Assembly: GCA_015680685.1 (NCBI GenBank)
Contig: MNCI01001898.1
Location: forward strand, 229,687-293,686
Source of the DNA: Gnetum montanum
Taxonomy: Eukaryota > Streptophyta > Gnetopsida > Gnetales > Gnetaceae
Reading direction: 5' to 3'
DNA length: 64,000 nucleotides
Below the pieces are notes generated by a model. That model made no database searches. It saw only the letters and a program-made list of their open reading frames with translations, and was not told the origin of the DNA. Below are positions 1 to 10,936 of this stretch, one piece after another. The translations under genes and the position numbers were made by a program. Each line of letters starts with the position of its first letter. Positions within the stretch are counted from its first letter, which is position 1.

Positions 1-737
1 TTTGGGTGGTCATTTGGATTGATTTTTTAGATTCTGAGATCACTGGTACCTTCAACTAGGGTGTAGGGATGAGACTAGCCATTTGGGAGGTCACTAGAGA
101 CTCTATTTGACCATTTCACCTTCAGTCTTCTCAAATATACCTTGACCAATGTATTTTGTATGGGAGCAAGGATATAAATGAGGCATGAACTAATTTTGGC
201 CACTTTTGTGTTTAATGACTAAAGTGAGGCATCTAAAGGCTGTTCACATTGGTGAAGGATTGTTTTTTATTTTTCTAGTGATAAATATCTTGGCTAGCAT
301 ATTTTTTTTTTTGACCTGTTGTTTAGTGTTTCAATGTCACCTAAAGCTCCAAGGTCAAGGTTAAAGATTTGGCAGGTTATTAGAGGTCTTATGGATCAGT
401 TTTGTATTTTTTCCACCCATCAATATGCTAGCCAACATATAAATGGATGTTTGATAGATTTTAACACCTTTTTGACATAGTTTTCATTGTTTTGGAAACT
501 TCTAGAGGCTCTGGTTTGGGTTTTAACCTAGGCTTAGCTACTTGAAGGGTCATTGAAGGTCTTGTTTTTTTATTTCATCTCCATTCCTTGTATAAATATG
601 TTGGCCAACATAGTTTTACCCTATAGCCATCATAAAAACACTTTGATGCTTTTTCTTCAACTATTTTATACCATCTTCTAGAATTTGGGGGCCTTCCGAT
701 AGTAGTGTTTGAGGTTCTAGAGGTGCATGGAGCTCTA
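1..737. other. AT-rich spacer, nothing recognised
   Basis: This stretch is AT-rich with many T runs and stops in all frames. No protein family, LTR end or RNA gene could be recognised. A few intron-like T-rich tracts occur but no exon can be supported. Confidence 0.5.
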
Positions 738-793
738 TTGACCATAATGAATGAAGGATGGACTTCTAGGAATGAATCTTGGCCATGGTTGAA
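738..793 (+). repeat. Left arm of inverted repeat
   Basis: It begins ttgaccataatgaatgaagg and ends gccatggttgaa. It pairs with 2472-2527. Confidence 0.8.
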
Positions 794-2471
794 GCTTGAA
801 ACTCATTTCAAGGCTAGTATGCTTGGCTGGGAATCAATCTCCACTGTATTTATTGGTTAAATTTTTAAATCCCATTGTATCAGGATTTTTCATGGTTTAT
901 TTGGGTGACATCTTGTGGGGCCCATCTAAGATTAAAAGGTTGTTTAAGAGAAATGATCAAACAAAATTGGTATATTTATTACTTTCCTTACATGAACATT
1001 GAGTTCACTAGGTGTTTAGTAAGCATGTGAGGTCATTGTTTGTCATTCTAATGCATAAGTACAAGGAGATTTTCAACATTCAAACTTTTGTGCATAACAT
1101 TTTCTTAAGCTTGGTTCTTTGATAGGTAGTTCTTGAAAACAAGACTTTTTAACTATTCTTGGCTTCGATTTTATCAACTGGAGCATATTTTTCTCCTTCC
1201 CCTACCCAAAGGCAACATAGCTGTAGAGGAGATGAAGTTTTTGTTCTTGTTTTTTTCTTCAAGATGTTGAAGAGGAAAGGAGCAATGGGCAAAAAATCTT
1301 CCTTGAAGGAGGTAGAAACTACTACTAGGGGTATATCTCATCCTCCAAAATCATTCATTAGTGAAGCCTCTTCCAACATGACAACCAAGTACCCTTCTTT
1401 CACTATTTTTTATTGATTTTTGCTTAAGTATGGAGGTGTTTTCTACTACCTAGGCCTTTCTATTTGAAACATTTTGTCCTTTTGTGCATTTAATGTTGTT
1501 TCTAGGTTATACTAAGCATTCATGTTGTGATTTTTTCCTTAGGGATTTTTTCTACAAAAGTATGAATTTTTCTTTAAGCCTATTCTATTCATTTTTGCCA
1601 TATTTTTACTGAAAAGTGCCCAAAAATTACAATTTTTTATAGGAATACTGTGTACTATTTATAATTTTGGAGGCCATATGGTTATTCTAAAAGGTTTAAT
1701 GATTCCATCAATGGTTGAATCACTATTTTTAGAGCTACAATTAAGTTTTTATGATTTTTTCTGAAGACTTGTGCACAACACTTTCTTTATTTTTTCATAC
1801 CTCCAAAGATTGATAGCGTTGGTCCACTTTGGTAAATTTTCTAGCAACGTCCTAGCCTCTTAGGGATTTCTAAAATAGTTGAGGAAGGTTCTGTGCTAGA
1901 TTTGGAATTATTAAGGTTTTTTCAATAATTTTCCTAGAGATTTTACTACAACTGTTTCACTCCAAATTGTGTTTTTTCCAAAAAAAAAAAATCTAAGTGA
2001 TTCTAGGTTACAATTTGAATTTTTTTAATGCATGTTATTATAGCTTTGGTGTGGGGTTTGTGTTAATTTATGCTTATTTACAATATCTAGAATTAGAAAA
2101 AAATTGTAATTTTTTGTAAAATTTTTCAGTCACACAGACCTCCTCGTACAGTTTGTACTTTTAGTTGTTGATCCTACAAGCTTCGTAGATTATGGCAGTA
2201 TTGATCAATTTTTTATGTTTTCTAGGCTATTTTTAAGGTCTCTAAAGGTTATTTACATGGTGTACATTGGTTTTAATTAGCATCTTGAATTTTTTAAAAA
2301 AATTTCTTAGCTTTCCCAATGTCTCTACTACAGTTATTTCACTATAAACTAGTTTTTTCTAGTAAAGATATATTAAATTCAAGTTGAAATGTTTACAATT
2401 ATTAGTGCATTACTAGTATAGGTTTAAGCTTTTTATAGTCTTTTTCCCATAGTTTAGTGCTTGAAATAAAA

Positions 2472-2527
2472 TTCAACCATGGCCAAGATTCATTCCTAGA
2501 AGCCCATCCTTCATTCATTATGGTCAA
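2472..2527 (-). repeat. Right arm of inverted repeat
   Basis: This is the reverse complement of 738-793 with 55 of 56 bases matching. Similarity stops sharply outside the arm. Confidence 0.8.
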
Positions 2528-2739
2528 ACCAAGTAAGTAATTTAAATATTTTTTTTTGTTCATGTAAAATCAACATTTTCTAGTTGTGCTATTCTTTGGT
2601 TACTTAGGCTTCAATTGTTTAATCAATTTTAGCTATATGGTTATGAATTTAATTTTAATTTACTATGTTTATTAGTTTTCTTTGGTTTTGTATGATGCAC
2701 TCATTTCAAAGGCTAACAAGCTATTCATTTTATGTTGTA

Positions 2740-3621
2740 GGTCCTACACCTAAATCTACCATTGCTATAATCACCTCGAGATGTGTAGAGGAGATGCTCA
2801 TTCTCAAGTGGGATGAAGTAGATTCAATGTAGAAGTGGTTGGCTAGTCGAGCACCTAGATATATCTAGGAGAGGATTTCCAATGAAGGTTATTTAATTTA
2901 TTCATGATTTCTAGTCCATCAATGCCTACTACAAAGATGGTGAATGTAACTCACTCTTTTGACAAAGGAGTCAAGAAATTCATCTCTCATGTTCACAGTG
3001 TACCTGTTACCTTGGTCATTGATGAATCCACATTTACCAACCTCTTTAGTGTACCTTGTGATAGCATCAAGGTTTCCATAAGAGTAAGGAAAGAGGTTAG
3101 CCATAAAAAGGAAGTTGAGGAGTGGCTTAGCTCTTGTTGTGATAGCGGTGGATTTTCTCTAGATTACTGTGAAGTCATAGAGTTCAATGAGATGTATCCT
3201 TTATTCCACTCTAGAGTTCTTCCCTTGTTGATTTCATAGAAGAAGATCCTTGATATTTGGCAAGCTTAAACCACAAAGAAGGTTCTCACTAAAGGTGCTA
3301 AGTTCAACTACTCTATGTACTTGGTCTCTTGGCTATGGGATGAGATTCCAAAATTTCGTAATAACTTTGATACAATATGTCACATGCACCTTGCATTTTT
3401 TTGCTGCATATCTAAGAAGGTTTGAAGAATTCCTAGTGGTCAAAAAGAATGAAAAATGGATGAGTTATGATCACTCCTAATTTTCGAAGCCTTGGGTTAA
3501 ACATACTATTCTAGATATCCAAGTTCAAGATCCACCAGTTGATAATATTGGAGAATCATTGTTAGTTTTCACTAAGAAATTTAGTGGTGTACATTGTTCT
3601 TCCCCTGACAACATGAAGAAT
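2740..3621 (+). pseudogene. 5' part of decayed multi-exon gene H, function unknown
   Basis: A T-rich tract ending in tgttgtag at 2739 looks like a splice acceptor. Codon-like sequence follows (GPTPKSTIAIITSRCVEEM), then an open stretch at 2904-3239 of 111 residues rich in charged and beta-type residues. A further piece in another frame (about 3289-3420) reads as KGAKFNYSMYLVSWLWDEI. In-frame stops and frame changes show decay. The reading is cut at 3621 by LTR element A and resumes at 10937. I do not recognise the protein. It may be a host gene or the coding part of an old transposon that carried introns. Confidence 0.4.
3617..3621. repeat. Left target-site duplication of element A (agaat)
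   Basis: The five bases before the 5' LTR are agaat. The five after the 3' LTR (10937-10941) are ggaat, one transition different, as expected for an old 5-bp duplication. Confidence 0.6.
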
Positions 3622-4560
3622 TGATGAAGCATTGGTTGGCTACATTAATGCAACTATGTTGAGGTAGATGCCTCGATGCATCTATTTGGGAAAAAGTCAA
3701 TTTTTTTACACCAATGATATCATAGTTATGATATCTTATCTCATCATATGTTATCATATAAATGATATTGCAAGATGCATGCCTACCTATAAATATAGCA
3801 ATTGGACACACAATATAGAGAACTTTCATTCCACCCTTAGGTAGATTCTTGTAGTTTTGTTTCATACTTTTAGTGATAGAGTGAATCCTTGTAGTGTGGT
3901 GTTGAGTAGTTGTATGAAACCTTTATTCAAGTAAAGTGTACTTGGGTACAATTTATGTCTAGAAATAAAAATCAAGATTTCTTTTTTATCATTGCAGAAT
4001 CCACTTAGTTTTTACTATTTTACTTAGCATATCTTTTACAATTTTATTAGTTTAATCATTTACACTTCCAAGTACTTTACTTTCTTGTTCATTAGTGAGG
4101 CAAACTGAGTAGGACTAGTTTCAAGCATTTAAGTATAATTGTTTGGTAATCCCAGTAGTGTTATAGCTTGGTTTGCCCAGTAGCATAATGCTTGATAACC
4201 TAGTAATGGTTACATGAGCCCAAAATGCGTATGGTAAGCTAGGACTGGATGCTCATTGCTCTAGGCTAGAGTAGATTTACATTACTATCATTACTTATGA
4301 ACTTAGGAGTAGATTTGATTCCCAATTATGTTTATCACTAGGAGTAATTAGGACCTAACAAAATCAATTACCATATGCCTCACCTTGGACTAAATCATAT
4401 GTGACAAAGCTACCACTAGTCCAGGTGGGAAGACAACATCCTATGATCAATGCCTAACAATCTAGATGCCACAACTAGTCCCATCCATAGAATTTGACCA
4501 AACCATGCATGAATGCTTGTGATTCATATAGTTGAGCATAGGGGTACCTGCCGCTCATCA
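3622..4560 (+). repeat. Element A 5' LTR
   Basis: It starts TGATGA and ends CTCATCA. It aligns along its length with 10109-10936. U3 holds repeated GATATC/ATGATATC palindromes (about 3716-3775). A TATA-like ctataaata lies at 3787-3795. An AATAAA poly(A) signal lies at 3964-3969. The U5 part has the family's repeated phrases 'ttggtaatcccagtag' and 'gcttgataacctagtaat'. Confidence 0.85.
3787..3795 (+). promoter_or_regulatory. TATA box in element A 5' LTR
   Basis: The sequence is ctataaata. The same word sits at the same LTR position in A 3' (10331), B (31781, 44013), C 3' (25501), E (30427) and D (62081, 63475). Confidence 0.6.
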
Positions 4561-4561
4561 T

Positions 4562-4579
4562 TGGCACCATTTCTAGGGA
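4562..4579 (+). promoter_or_regulatory. Element A primer-binding site (tRNA-Asp type, decayed)
   Basis: It lies one base after the LTR. TGGCACCATTTCTAGGGA is a mutated form of TGGCGCCATTGCCGGGGA seen in element C. The latter is complementary, with one mismatch, to the 3' end of plant tRNA-Asp(GTC). Confidence 0.65.
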
Positions 4580-4692
4580 TGGTGGTAGTTATCTAAGATT
4601 ACTTTTATCAAAAAAATCATTGTAAAAGTATTAACAATTTATCTTTTAGAAAACATTAATATTTTATGTCACACACATTATCAGACAAAACC

Positions 4693-6950
4693 ATGTCTTC
4701 TTCGCATAGGACCAATAATGCATCATATGATTATAACACTCATAGGAGAAATGATAGGATATATACTAAAGAGAATTTGAGTGAACAACCTCAAGCAAGG
4801 GTTTCCTATGCTCATTTATACCCTTACTACACTTAAAGGCTACATTCAACTAATGGAGACAATTCTAGAGGAGATGAAGTAAGTCCTAGAAAAAGGAGGA
4901 CCTCAAGGACTAGGACCTTCTCGAAACTTCAAAAAGATAAATCAAGGGACTATAGGGGAACATATATAAGCCATGGTGATTCTCCCAGTTCCCCATCTTC
5001 CTCTTCCTCTTCAATGTCTAATTCTAATGAAGATGAACATAGGTATAGAGACAGAGATATACTAAGGGGTCAAGATGAAGATAAAAATAGAAATAGATGA
5101 GATCATCAAAGTGAGCATAGATGATATCATCATAATTAGATTAATAGAAATAGAAACCATCACCACGACATGTCTGATGATGATGTACCCTTGTTGGCTA
5201 CTAGGAGCATGATGCAGATAACGAAGGCAGTTAGAATATCCGACAGGCATCAAAGAGAAAGTTTCATTAAAAGGCTTGATATGAATAACATTCCTAAACC
5301 TGTGAGAGGCTATAACTCTAATCCACAACATCACTTACAAGCCTTCCATGATGCCTTCACCTTGTAGAATATCAAGAGTGAGTGAAAAAAGCTTAAGCTC
5401 TTCCTAGAATACTAGTTAATGAAGTTGAAAGTTGATATAGATCATTGGAACTAGATTCAATCCATCGATGATCCACAATGTTGGAACTCTTCAATAATAA
5501 ATACCATACCTATGTGAGAGTGTCCAACCTAAGAAAACAAATCCAAGGATGGAGGTAAGAAAAACATGAATCCTTGGACATGGCCTTGGATAGATACTAT
5601 GTACTACTACATAGATGTCCAGGTCATGATTACTCTCAAAAAAGAGTAGCTTTTCCACATCATAGATGAACTTCATAACCAAACGAGAGAGACCCTTGGG
5701 ATTTATGCACAAGGTTGATTGTTCAAATTGAAAGCCCATTAAATACAAAGGCTAATTGAGTGATTGGAAAAAGAATAATGAGAGCTATGTAAACTAGCAA
5801 ATGTAGAGGAATTGGGACACAACTCTTCAAAACAAGGGGATCCATATCTATGATAAGGAAAAAGAGATAGCTCTTAATGAGGTGATTTCACAATAGACCT
5901 TGCCAATACAAAATTCTATCCCTGAGCTTGAAGTAAGAATAAATAAGATGTGGGAGTTGATAAATGACCAAGTTATCACCTATGTGAAAACCATAGAGGA
6001 GAGAGGAATGCAACAAGAATATACGGAGCATAGCAAGAAGAGGAAAAAGAACAAAGAAAAAGGTAGGAAGACTTATTGAAGAAAAGGGAAAATAGCTATA
6101 GGAGAAGAGGTTATAAACTCAACCATAGAAGAGGATGATGGATGTGACATCTACCTATGTGATCATCCAAAGGGCTATTCCCTAGTCATGTTACATATGC
6201 ATGAGTATTGAGCTTTTACTTTGAATCCCAAGTTCGTACAAAAGAAAATGCCTAGGAAATTAGCTTATTCACAAGGTAATTATAGACAATCCTACAACCA
6301 ACCATACTATCCTAATGGGACTTCTTATCAGCCTCAAAACCACTATCAACTGTAGTGGAAAAACCCATAGTCATGGGGGATGTCATCAATAAACCAACAA
6401 TATGCTTATTGTCAGCCAGAGTCATATGACTACTATGTTCAACAACCTGTTTCTCCAAATGGTTCTACTTTCTCTACTTTGAAACACTACTATGACTCTC
6501 CCAAATATCATTAGCCCATAGCATCTCCTATGGAATCACCATCTCAGACCTCTTATCCTCTGCGACATCCTCAATATTCTCATGCTTCCCTCCACCATAT
6601 GTCACCATCAACAACACATGAAAGATTGGCATCACAACATCAATGGAAGAATGCCAATTGTGCTGTGAACATACACATAAATGATAATTCTAGTAGATCT
6701 AAACCACAGTCTCAAAAATGTCCTTTTTTTAGGAAATTTTCCACAAGTGGGCACAAAACTCATAGATCTACTGGCTCATCAAAACTAGCATAAGGCTAGC
6801 CGAGTGCAACACCCTTCCTCACCAAAACAATGTCTCCCAATCCTATGCAAGAGCTAACATCCATTACCACTCTAATGCAAAACATAATAAATGAACCTAT
6901 CACTATGGACAAACAAGCAATTCCATGTATTACTACTAAAAAATAAGAGT
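4693..6950 (+). pseudogene. Element A gag pseudogene
   Basis: The ATG at 4693 opens with MSSSH, as in element C (20486) and nearly as in B (32705). A hydrophilic, Ser/Arg/Asp-rich N-terminal part follows. Next comes the motif around DDVPLLATRSMMQITKAV and LDMNNIP (5170-5367) shared with C and B. A decayed core follows (LGIYAQG near 5700), then the knuckle relic DDGC..CDHPKGY at 6133-6180, then a Pro/Gln/Tyr-rich tail with short frames at 6530-6793. Many in-frame stops and frameshifts are present. In the family this is the nucleocapsid precursor that packages element RNA. The relic here cannot make the full protein. Confidence 0.65.
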
Positions 6951-8160
6951 GGAGTTGTGGACTAACCTTCTAGAATGTCAACACAAGCATTACAAAAATC
7001 CAAAAATGTGAAAAATAAACATGTGTGAAAGAAAGAGTAGGAGCCACAAAACCAAGAGAAACCCTATGGCCACTAACTTAGAACCAAAAATTATCTAAAA
7101 CATGCATGGAAACATCTAAACCACTTACTAATTCCCAATCTAAGAAAATGACTCCAACTAAAAACCTTAAATGAAACTAATAAATCATAATCATGCACCA
7201 AAAGGGAAAGAAAATAGGTACTTAATGATCAAAACTCAACTACCATCAAAATTACATGGGATAATAATCAAAAAGTTAAGTTAATAAAGATGGTAAGTGA
7301 ACTACCTAGAGTGTATGATCTAGGGGATCTAGGAAAAAAAATTTGAACACTCACCCATGAATTCAGTCATGGGAGAGATGCCTTATCCTATTTCAGGAAT
7401 TACTAAGTGCTTTTTCATTTCTTTTTGTTTTACAATTCTTTTTACTTTTCCTAATTCTTTGATGCAATTCTTCCCATTCTTTAATACTTTTCATTTCTTA
7501 AATTTTTTGACATTCTTTATCATTTTTCATTTTTTACACTTTTTCACAATTCTTACTATCTTCTCATTTCTTTTATACTTCATTTTAAACCCTTTGTAAA
7601 TAATTTTGAATACTAATAAGATACATTGAATAAAGAAAAGATGTAGTTCAATNTATACAAATTACAAATAAATGGCACAAAATAAGTTTATAGGGGTCCT
7701 ACTAGAAAGACATGTTACCCATACCTAAAGGTAGGTGGCTTCTCAGAAATGTAAAAATAAAAATATAGTGCCATGAATACACTCCTCCCTTGGACAATAC
7801 ACTAAGTGACAATACTCCTTGCAACATTGATGGTCTCACAATTGTGATTCCAAGAGATGAAATGATGAAATGTCACTGAAATGTGGTCTAGACTTGGTTT
7901 GAATATTAGACAGAAAGGCTAGTGATTACTTTAACCATTAATAAAACATAAGAATTCATTATGCCTATGTTAAGACACCTCACATCCTAATTTCTGCAAT
8001 CCCTTCTAAACCCATTTCACCTCACTATTTAAATAATCATAACTTATGATTTTATGTAACATAGAGTTATTTTCCAATTTAGTGGTACTAACATGTATGT
8101 TTTTCTAAATAGGTATGTGTTACATTCAACTCCTTAAGTGCCTAAGGACACTTTTAAGCA
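6951..8160 (+). other. Element A internal spacer where pol would be expected
   Basis: No pol domain is visible. The 80-codon Phe-rich frame at 7357-7599 is low complexity. It resembles the T-rich 'ttttgttttacaa' tract that follows integrase in element B (about 38810) and the gap in C (about 23550), so the deletion appears to have removed pol and joined gag to this post-pol spacer. Confidence 0.5.
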
Positions 8161-8162
8161 TG

Positions 8163-8219
8163 GTTATACAAGGGCACTAAGGGCTGGAGCCTACTTTGTG
8201 AAGGATCCACTTGTATAAC
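8163..8219 (+). ncRNA. Conserved post-pol RNA hairpin, copy in element A
   Basis: The arms gttatacaag (8163-8172) and cttgtataac (8210-8219) are perfect 10-bp complements around a 37-nt interior. The interior aligns without gaps to 39998-40034 (B) and 24615-24651 (C). Inner mini-stems GGC/GCC and a later GTG/CAC are possible. The outer stem sequence differs in each element while pairing is kept, which argues for an RNA structure. Its function is unknown. Confidence 0.5.
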
Positions 8220-8489
8220 TCTTGTATTTCATACTTACCAAGCAATTCCACATCATCTTATGCCTTCCAACACATCTAATAAACTTCCCATATCATCTAA
8301 TAATCTATCCATACATCAGACATGCATTATCCATTTGTAAACTTTCGTTGCTCAAGATTCCTTCTTCATGAACCTTGAATGCTAAATTGTTGAAAACTAT
8401 GCATCACTCATGGCCCATGATCCTCAAGCATTACCTCTTCCAAACATTCCATCTAACTCATTTTTTCTAGACATTCTAGAAATTTAACT

Positions 8490-8630
8490 TTTTAATGGTG
8501 ACATTGTAGTTACAATGTCGTAGGCACCTACAATGTCATGCACATAAAAATAGTAGATATACATGTAGGAGTTAGTGAATTTTTTTATTTCTCTCATTTG
8601 TAGCAAGAGAAGTTTTTACAGTTTTTTCCT
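8490..8630 (+). promoter_or_regulatory. Internal LTR-promoter-like segment in element A
   Basis: The palindromic words tgacattgtagttacaatgt and cctacaatgtcatgc closely resemble the U3 array of A's own 3' LTR (10226-10275). They are followed by cataaaaatag as a possible TATA. About 60 bases on comes gtagcaagagaagtttttac, like the LTR's R region. It lies before the 3' ORF remnant. B has a counterpart at 40310-40450. Confidence 0.35.
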
Positions 8631-8766
8631 TACCCCTCTTACACACTAGCTTCCAAAGGCCATAACTTCACACTCATAGCTCTAATTTCCAACATTCTTA
8701 AATCTTGCTAATCCCAAAGTGCTCAACTTAGTCATGGGAGGTGCATTGCAAGATATAAGTATATGG

Positions 8767-9149
8767 AAATTTGAAAATTTGAGCCAAACATCCTTAACCT
8801 TAGAAGATATTATAAAAGGTAAGTATAAAGAGATAATAAGAATCTTAAACTTAATCAATCAAAATAAGGCCAAAAAGATTTAGATAATACTCCTAATAGA
8901 CCATATCAACTATTTTAGGCCATAGTAAGCAAGGAAAACAATAGAAGGTCATAAGATCAAAAATTTGAAAATTTAAGCCAAAAATCCTTAACACCAAAAG
9001 ATATTATAAAAGGTAAGTATAAAGAGATAATAAGAATCTTAAAGTTAATTAATCAAACTACGGCTAGAAAGATTTAGATAATTCTCCTAATAGACCATAT
9101 CAACTATTTTAGGCCATAATAAGCAAGGAAAACAATAGAAGGTCATAAG
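8767..9149 (+). repeat. Two tandem copies of a 194-bp unit
   Basis: The unit at 8767-8960 is repeated at 8961-9149 with few differences. Anchor words are aaatttgaaa at 8767 and 8961, and gatattataaaagg at 8806 and 9000. It is a local duplication inside element A, with no coding. Confidence 0.8.
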
Positions 9150-9289
9150 TAACTAAAAGATATAACACCTAAGGGGTTCCTTTTTGAAAATTTTTTGAAC
9201 TCTACAATCATAATAAGATAAGAACTTTATATAATGAAGGGTATGAGCAAAGTAAAGAACTATTAAGAATTAATAGGAACACCCTACTA

Positions 9290-9920
9290 ATTTCAAATCC
9301 TTGTTTCTTGCAAATGATCCTGAAGAGGATACCAAAAGGAGAACCTTCACAACATGGGAGCAAAAGAGCAAGAGGTCATGGGAGAGGCCAAGCAGGGAAA
9401 TAAACCCCACAAGTAGAACATGCAGAGGAGGCTCAATCATATAGCATTCATTAAGAAACTCCTGCTATAGAGCACTTAGCCCAAGGAGAGGAAGAAATTC
9501 CACAAGAACCTAAACAAGGACGATGCCTCATGTTATCACCAAATTGCCTCCATGTCACCTAAGAAGATCAATCATGTCTATGATCACTATGGAACTAAAT
9601 TTTAGTCCCTTTATGGAATTTTCTCCAAACGTAGTGAAGACACAACTCCAAGAATCTTCATTATGGCCCACACTAACCAACAACAGTGAATGGTACTCAG
9701 GAGAAATGTACCAATTTTGGTAAAATAAATAGGTTGATGCAATAGTTAAAATTGAGGGAGTCTTTATGCCATACTCAGTAGAGGGAGAAAATGGAAAATA
9801 AGACAATGATAAAAGAGGAAAAACTTCAAGCACTCCTTAACAAATATCAATTTCAAAATCCTAATAATAAATGGAAAAAGCATATGGAAGAGCCACCACT
9901 GCCTAAAATACGAACTACAT
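9290..9920 (+). pseudogene. Element A 3' ORF remnant, internally deleted
   Basis: The frame through 9523-9723 contains ELNFSPFMEFSPNVVKTQLQ and SEWYSGEMYQFW. These match the start of the domain in B (ELNFGPFLENAPEEVKTQ) and E (ELNFGPFLENDLAEVKAQ). About 170 bases later the sequence jumps to aagcatatggaagagccaccactgcct in substance, which matches the extreme C-terminus of D's ORF (MEEPPPP). So the coiled-coil middle of about 700 codons has been lost. It is a decayed version of the protein described for B. Confidence 0.55.
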
Positions 9921-10098
9921 CAAGCCACTTCAAATTTTGTTTTTGTTTTGTCATGTAACTGTGTCATTTGTGTACATACTACTACAACACTCAAAATTAG
10001 TCAGTATTTAGCATCAGCTAATAATCCCATCATTCCCAATTTTTTGTAAGGAAAGCTTGGTCCTATCCTATTACCCTGAGGATGAGTTTTTACTTGGT

Positions 10099-10108
10099 CA
10101 CGGGGGTA
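10099..10108 (+). promoter_or_regulatory. Element A polypurine tract
   Basis: cacgggggta directly precedes the 3' LTR. B, C, D and E have the same position and nearly the same sequence. Confidence 0.8.
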
Positions 10109-10936
10109 TGATGAGGCATTGGTTGGCTACGTCAACATAGCTGTGTTAAGGTAGATACATCGATGCAACCATGTTGAGGCAAATGCCTAGATGCATATGT
10201 TTGCAAAAAAGTTAATTTTTTGTCCACCAATGATATTGTAGTTACAATATTGTATCTACAATGTCATAGATTCAATATCATATCTCATGATACATTATCA
10301 TATAAATGATATCAAGGGATGTGTGCCTACCTATAAATACAATACTTGGATGTCCAATCCAAAGAATTTTCATTCCATCCTTAGGTAGATTCTTGCAATT
10401 TTATTTCATAGTTTTAGCAATAGGATGAATGCTCGTAGTGTGGTGTTGAGTAGTTGTATGGAATCTTTATTCGAGTGAAGTGTGCGTGGACATAGATCAG
10501 GTTCAGAAATAAAGATTGAGATTGCTTTTCATCATTGCAGCATCCACTTAGTTTTTACTATTTTGCTTAGCATAGCTTTTACTGTTTTATTAGTTTAATC
10601 AATTACATGCCCATGTACTTTACTTTCTTATTCATTAGTAAAGTGGAATAAGTACAACTAGTTTCAAGCATTTAAGTGTAATCATTTGGTAATCCTAGTA
10701 GTGTTATAGCTTGGTTCACCTAGTAGCATAATTCTTGGTAATCCAATAATGGTTACATGATCCCAAGACATGTATAGTAAATCAAGACTAGATACTCATC
10801 ACTCTAGGCTAGCATTCTGCAATCAATGCTTAACAATCTAGATATCACAACTAGTCCCATCCATTGAATTTGATCAGATCAAGTGTGAATGCTTGTAATT
10901 CATATGGTTGGGCATAGGGATACCTACCACTCATTA
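10109..10936 (+). repeat. Element A 3' LTR
   Basis: It starts TGATGAG and ends CTCATTA (mutated CTCATCA). It has a U3 palindrome array at 10226-10310, a TATA at 10331-10339, and AATAAA near 10507. It is about 110 bp shorter than the 5' copy, mostly by loss in the U5 end. Confidence 0.85.

Larger units (their letters stand above)
738..2527. repeat. 1.8-kb segment bounded by 56-bp inverted repeats
   Basis: The 56 bases at 738-793 reappear as the reverse complement at 2472-2527 with a single mismatch (T/C). The 1678 bases between are AT-rich, with only short unrecognised reading frames at 796-1002 and 1159-1416. Such a pair could be the terminal inverted repeats of a small non-autonomous DNA transposon or the relic of an inverted duplication. 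I see no convincing target-site duplication, and a weaker similarity may continue inward past the left arm, which favours neither model. The near-identity is notable because everything around it is heavily decayed. Confidence 0.55.
3622..10936 (+). mobile_element. Element A: pol-less Ty3/gypsy-like LTR retrotransposon
   Basis: The element has two LTRs (3622-4560 and 10109-10936), a tRNA-Asp type primer site, a decayed gag, a short 3' ORF remnant, a polypurine tract and a near-perfect 5-bp target duplication. It is about 7.3 kb long. Between the end of gag (about 6950) and the 3' ORF (about 9290) there is no protease, reverse transcriptase, RNase H or integrase in any frame, only AT-rich sequence. 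It therefore looks like a non-autonomous derivative of the same family as element B, which has pol. It is inserted in unknown gene H, which resumes on its right side. Confidence 0.85.

Noticed and set aside
3622-3640. LTRs start TGATGAG, superficially like the CTGATGAG core of hammerhead ribozymes
   Set aside because: The matching GAAA box and flanking stems are absent. The word is the LTR terminus, inverted as CTCATCA at the other end.
5062-5334. Minus-strand 90-codon Ile/Met-rich frame
   Set aside because: It is the shadow of the Asp/Arg-rich gag part of element A on the other strand.
7357-7599. 80-codon Phe-rich frame resembling a membrane protein
   Set aside because: It is low-complexity T-rich spacer, similar to post-pol tracts in B and C.
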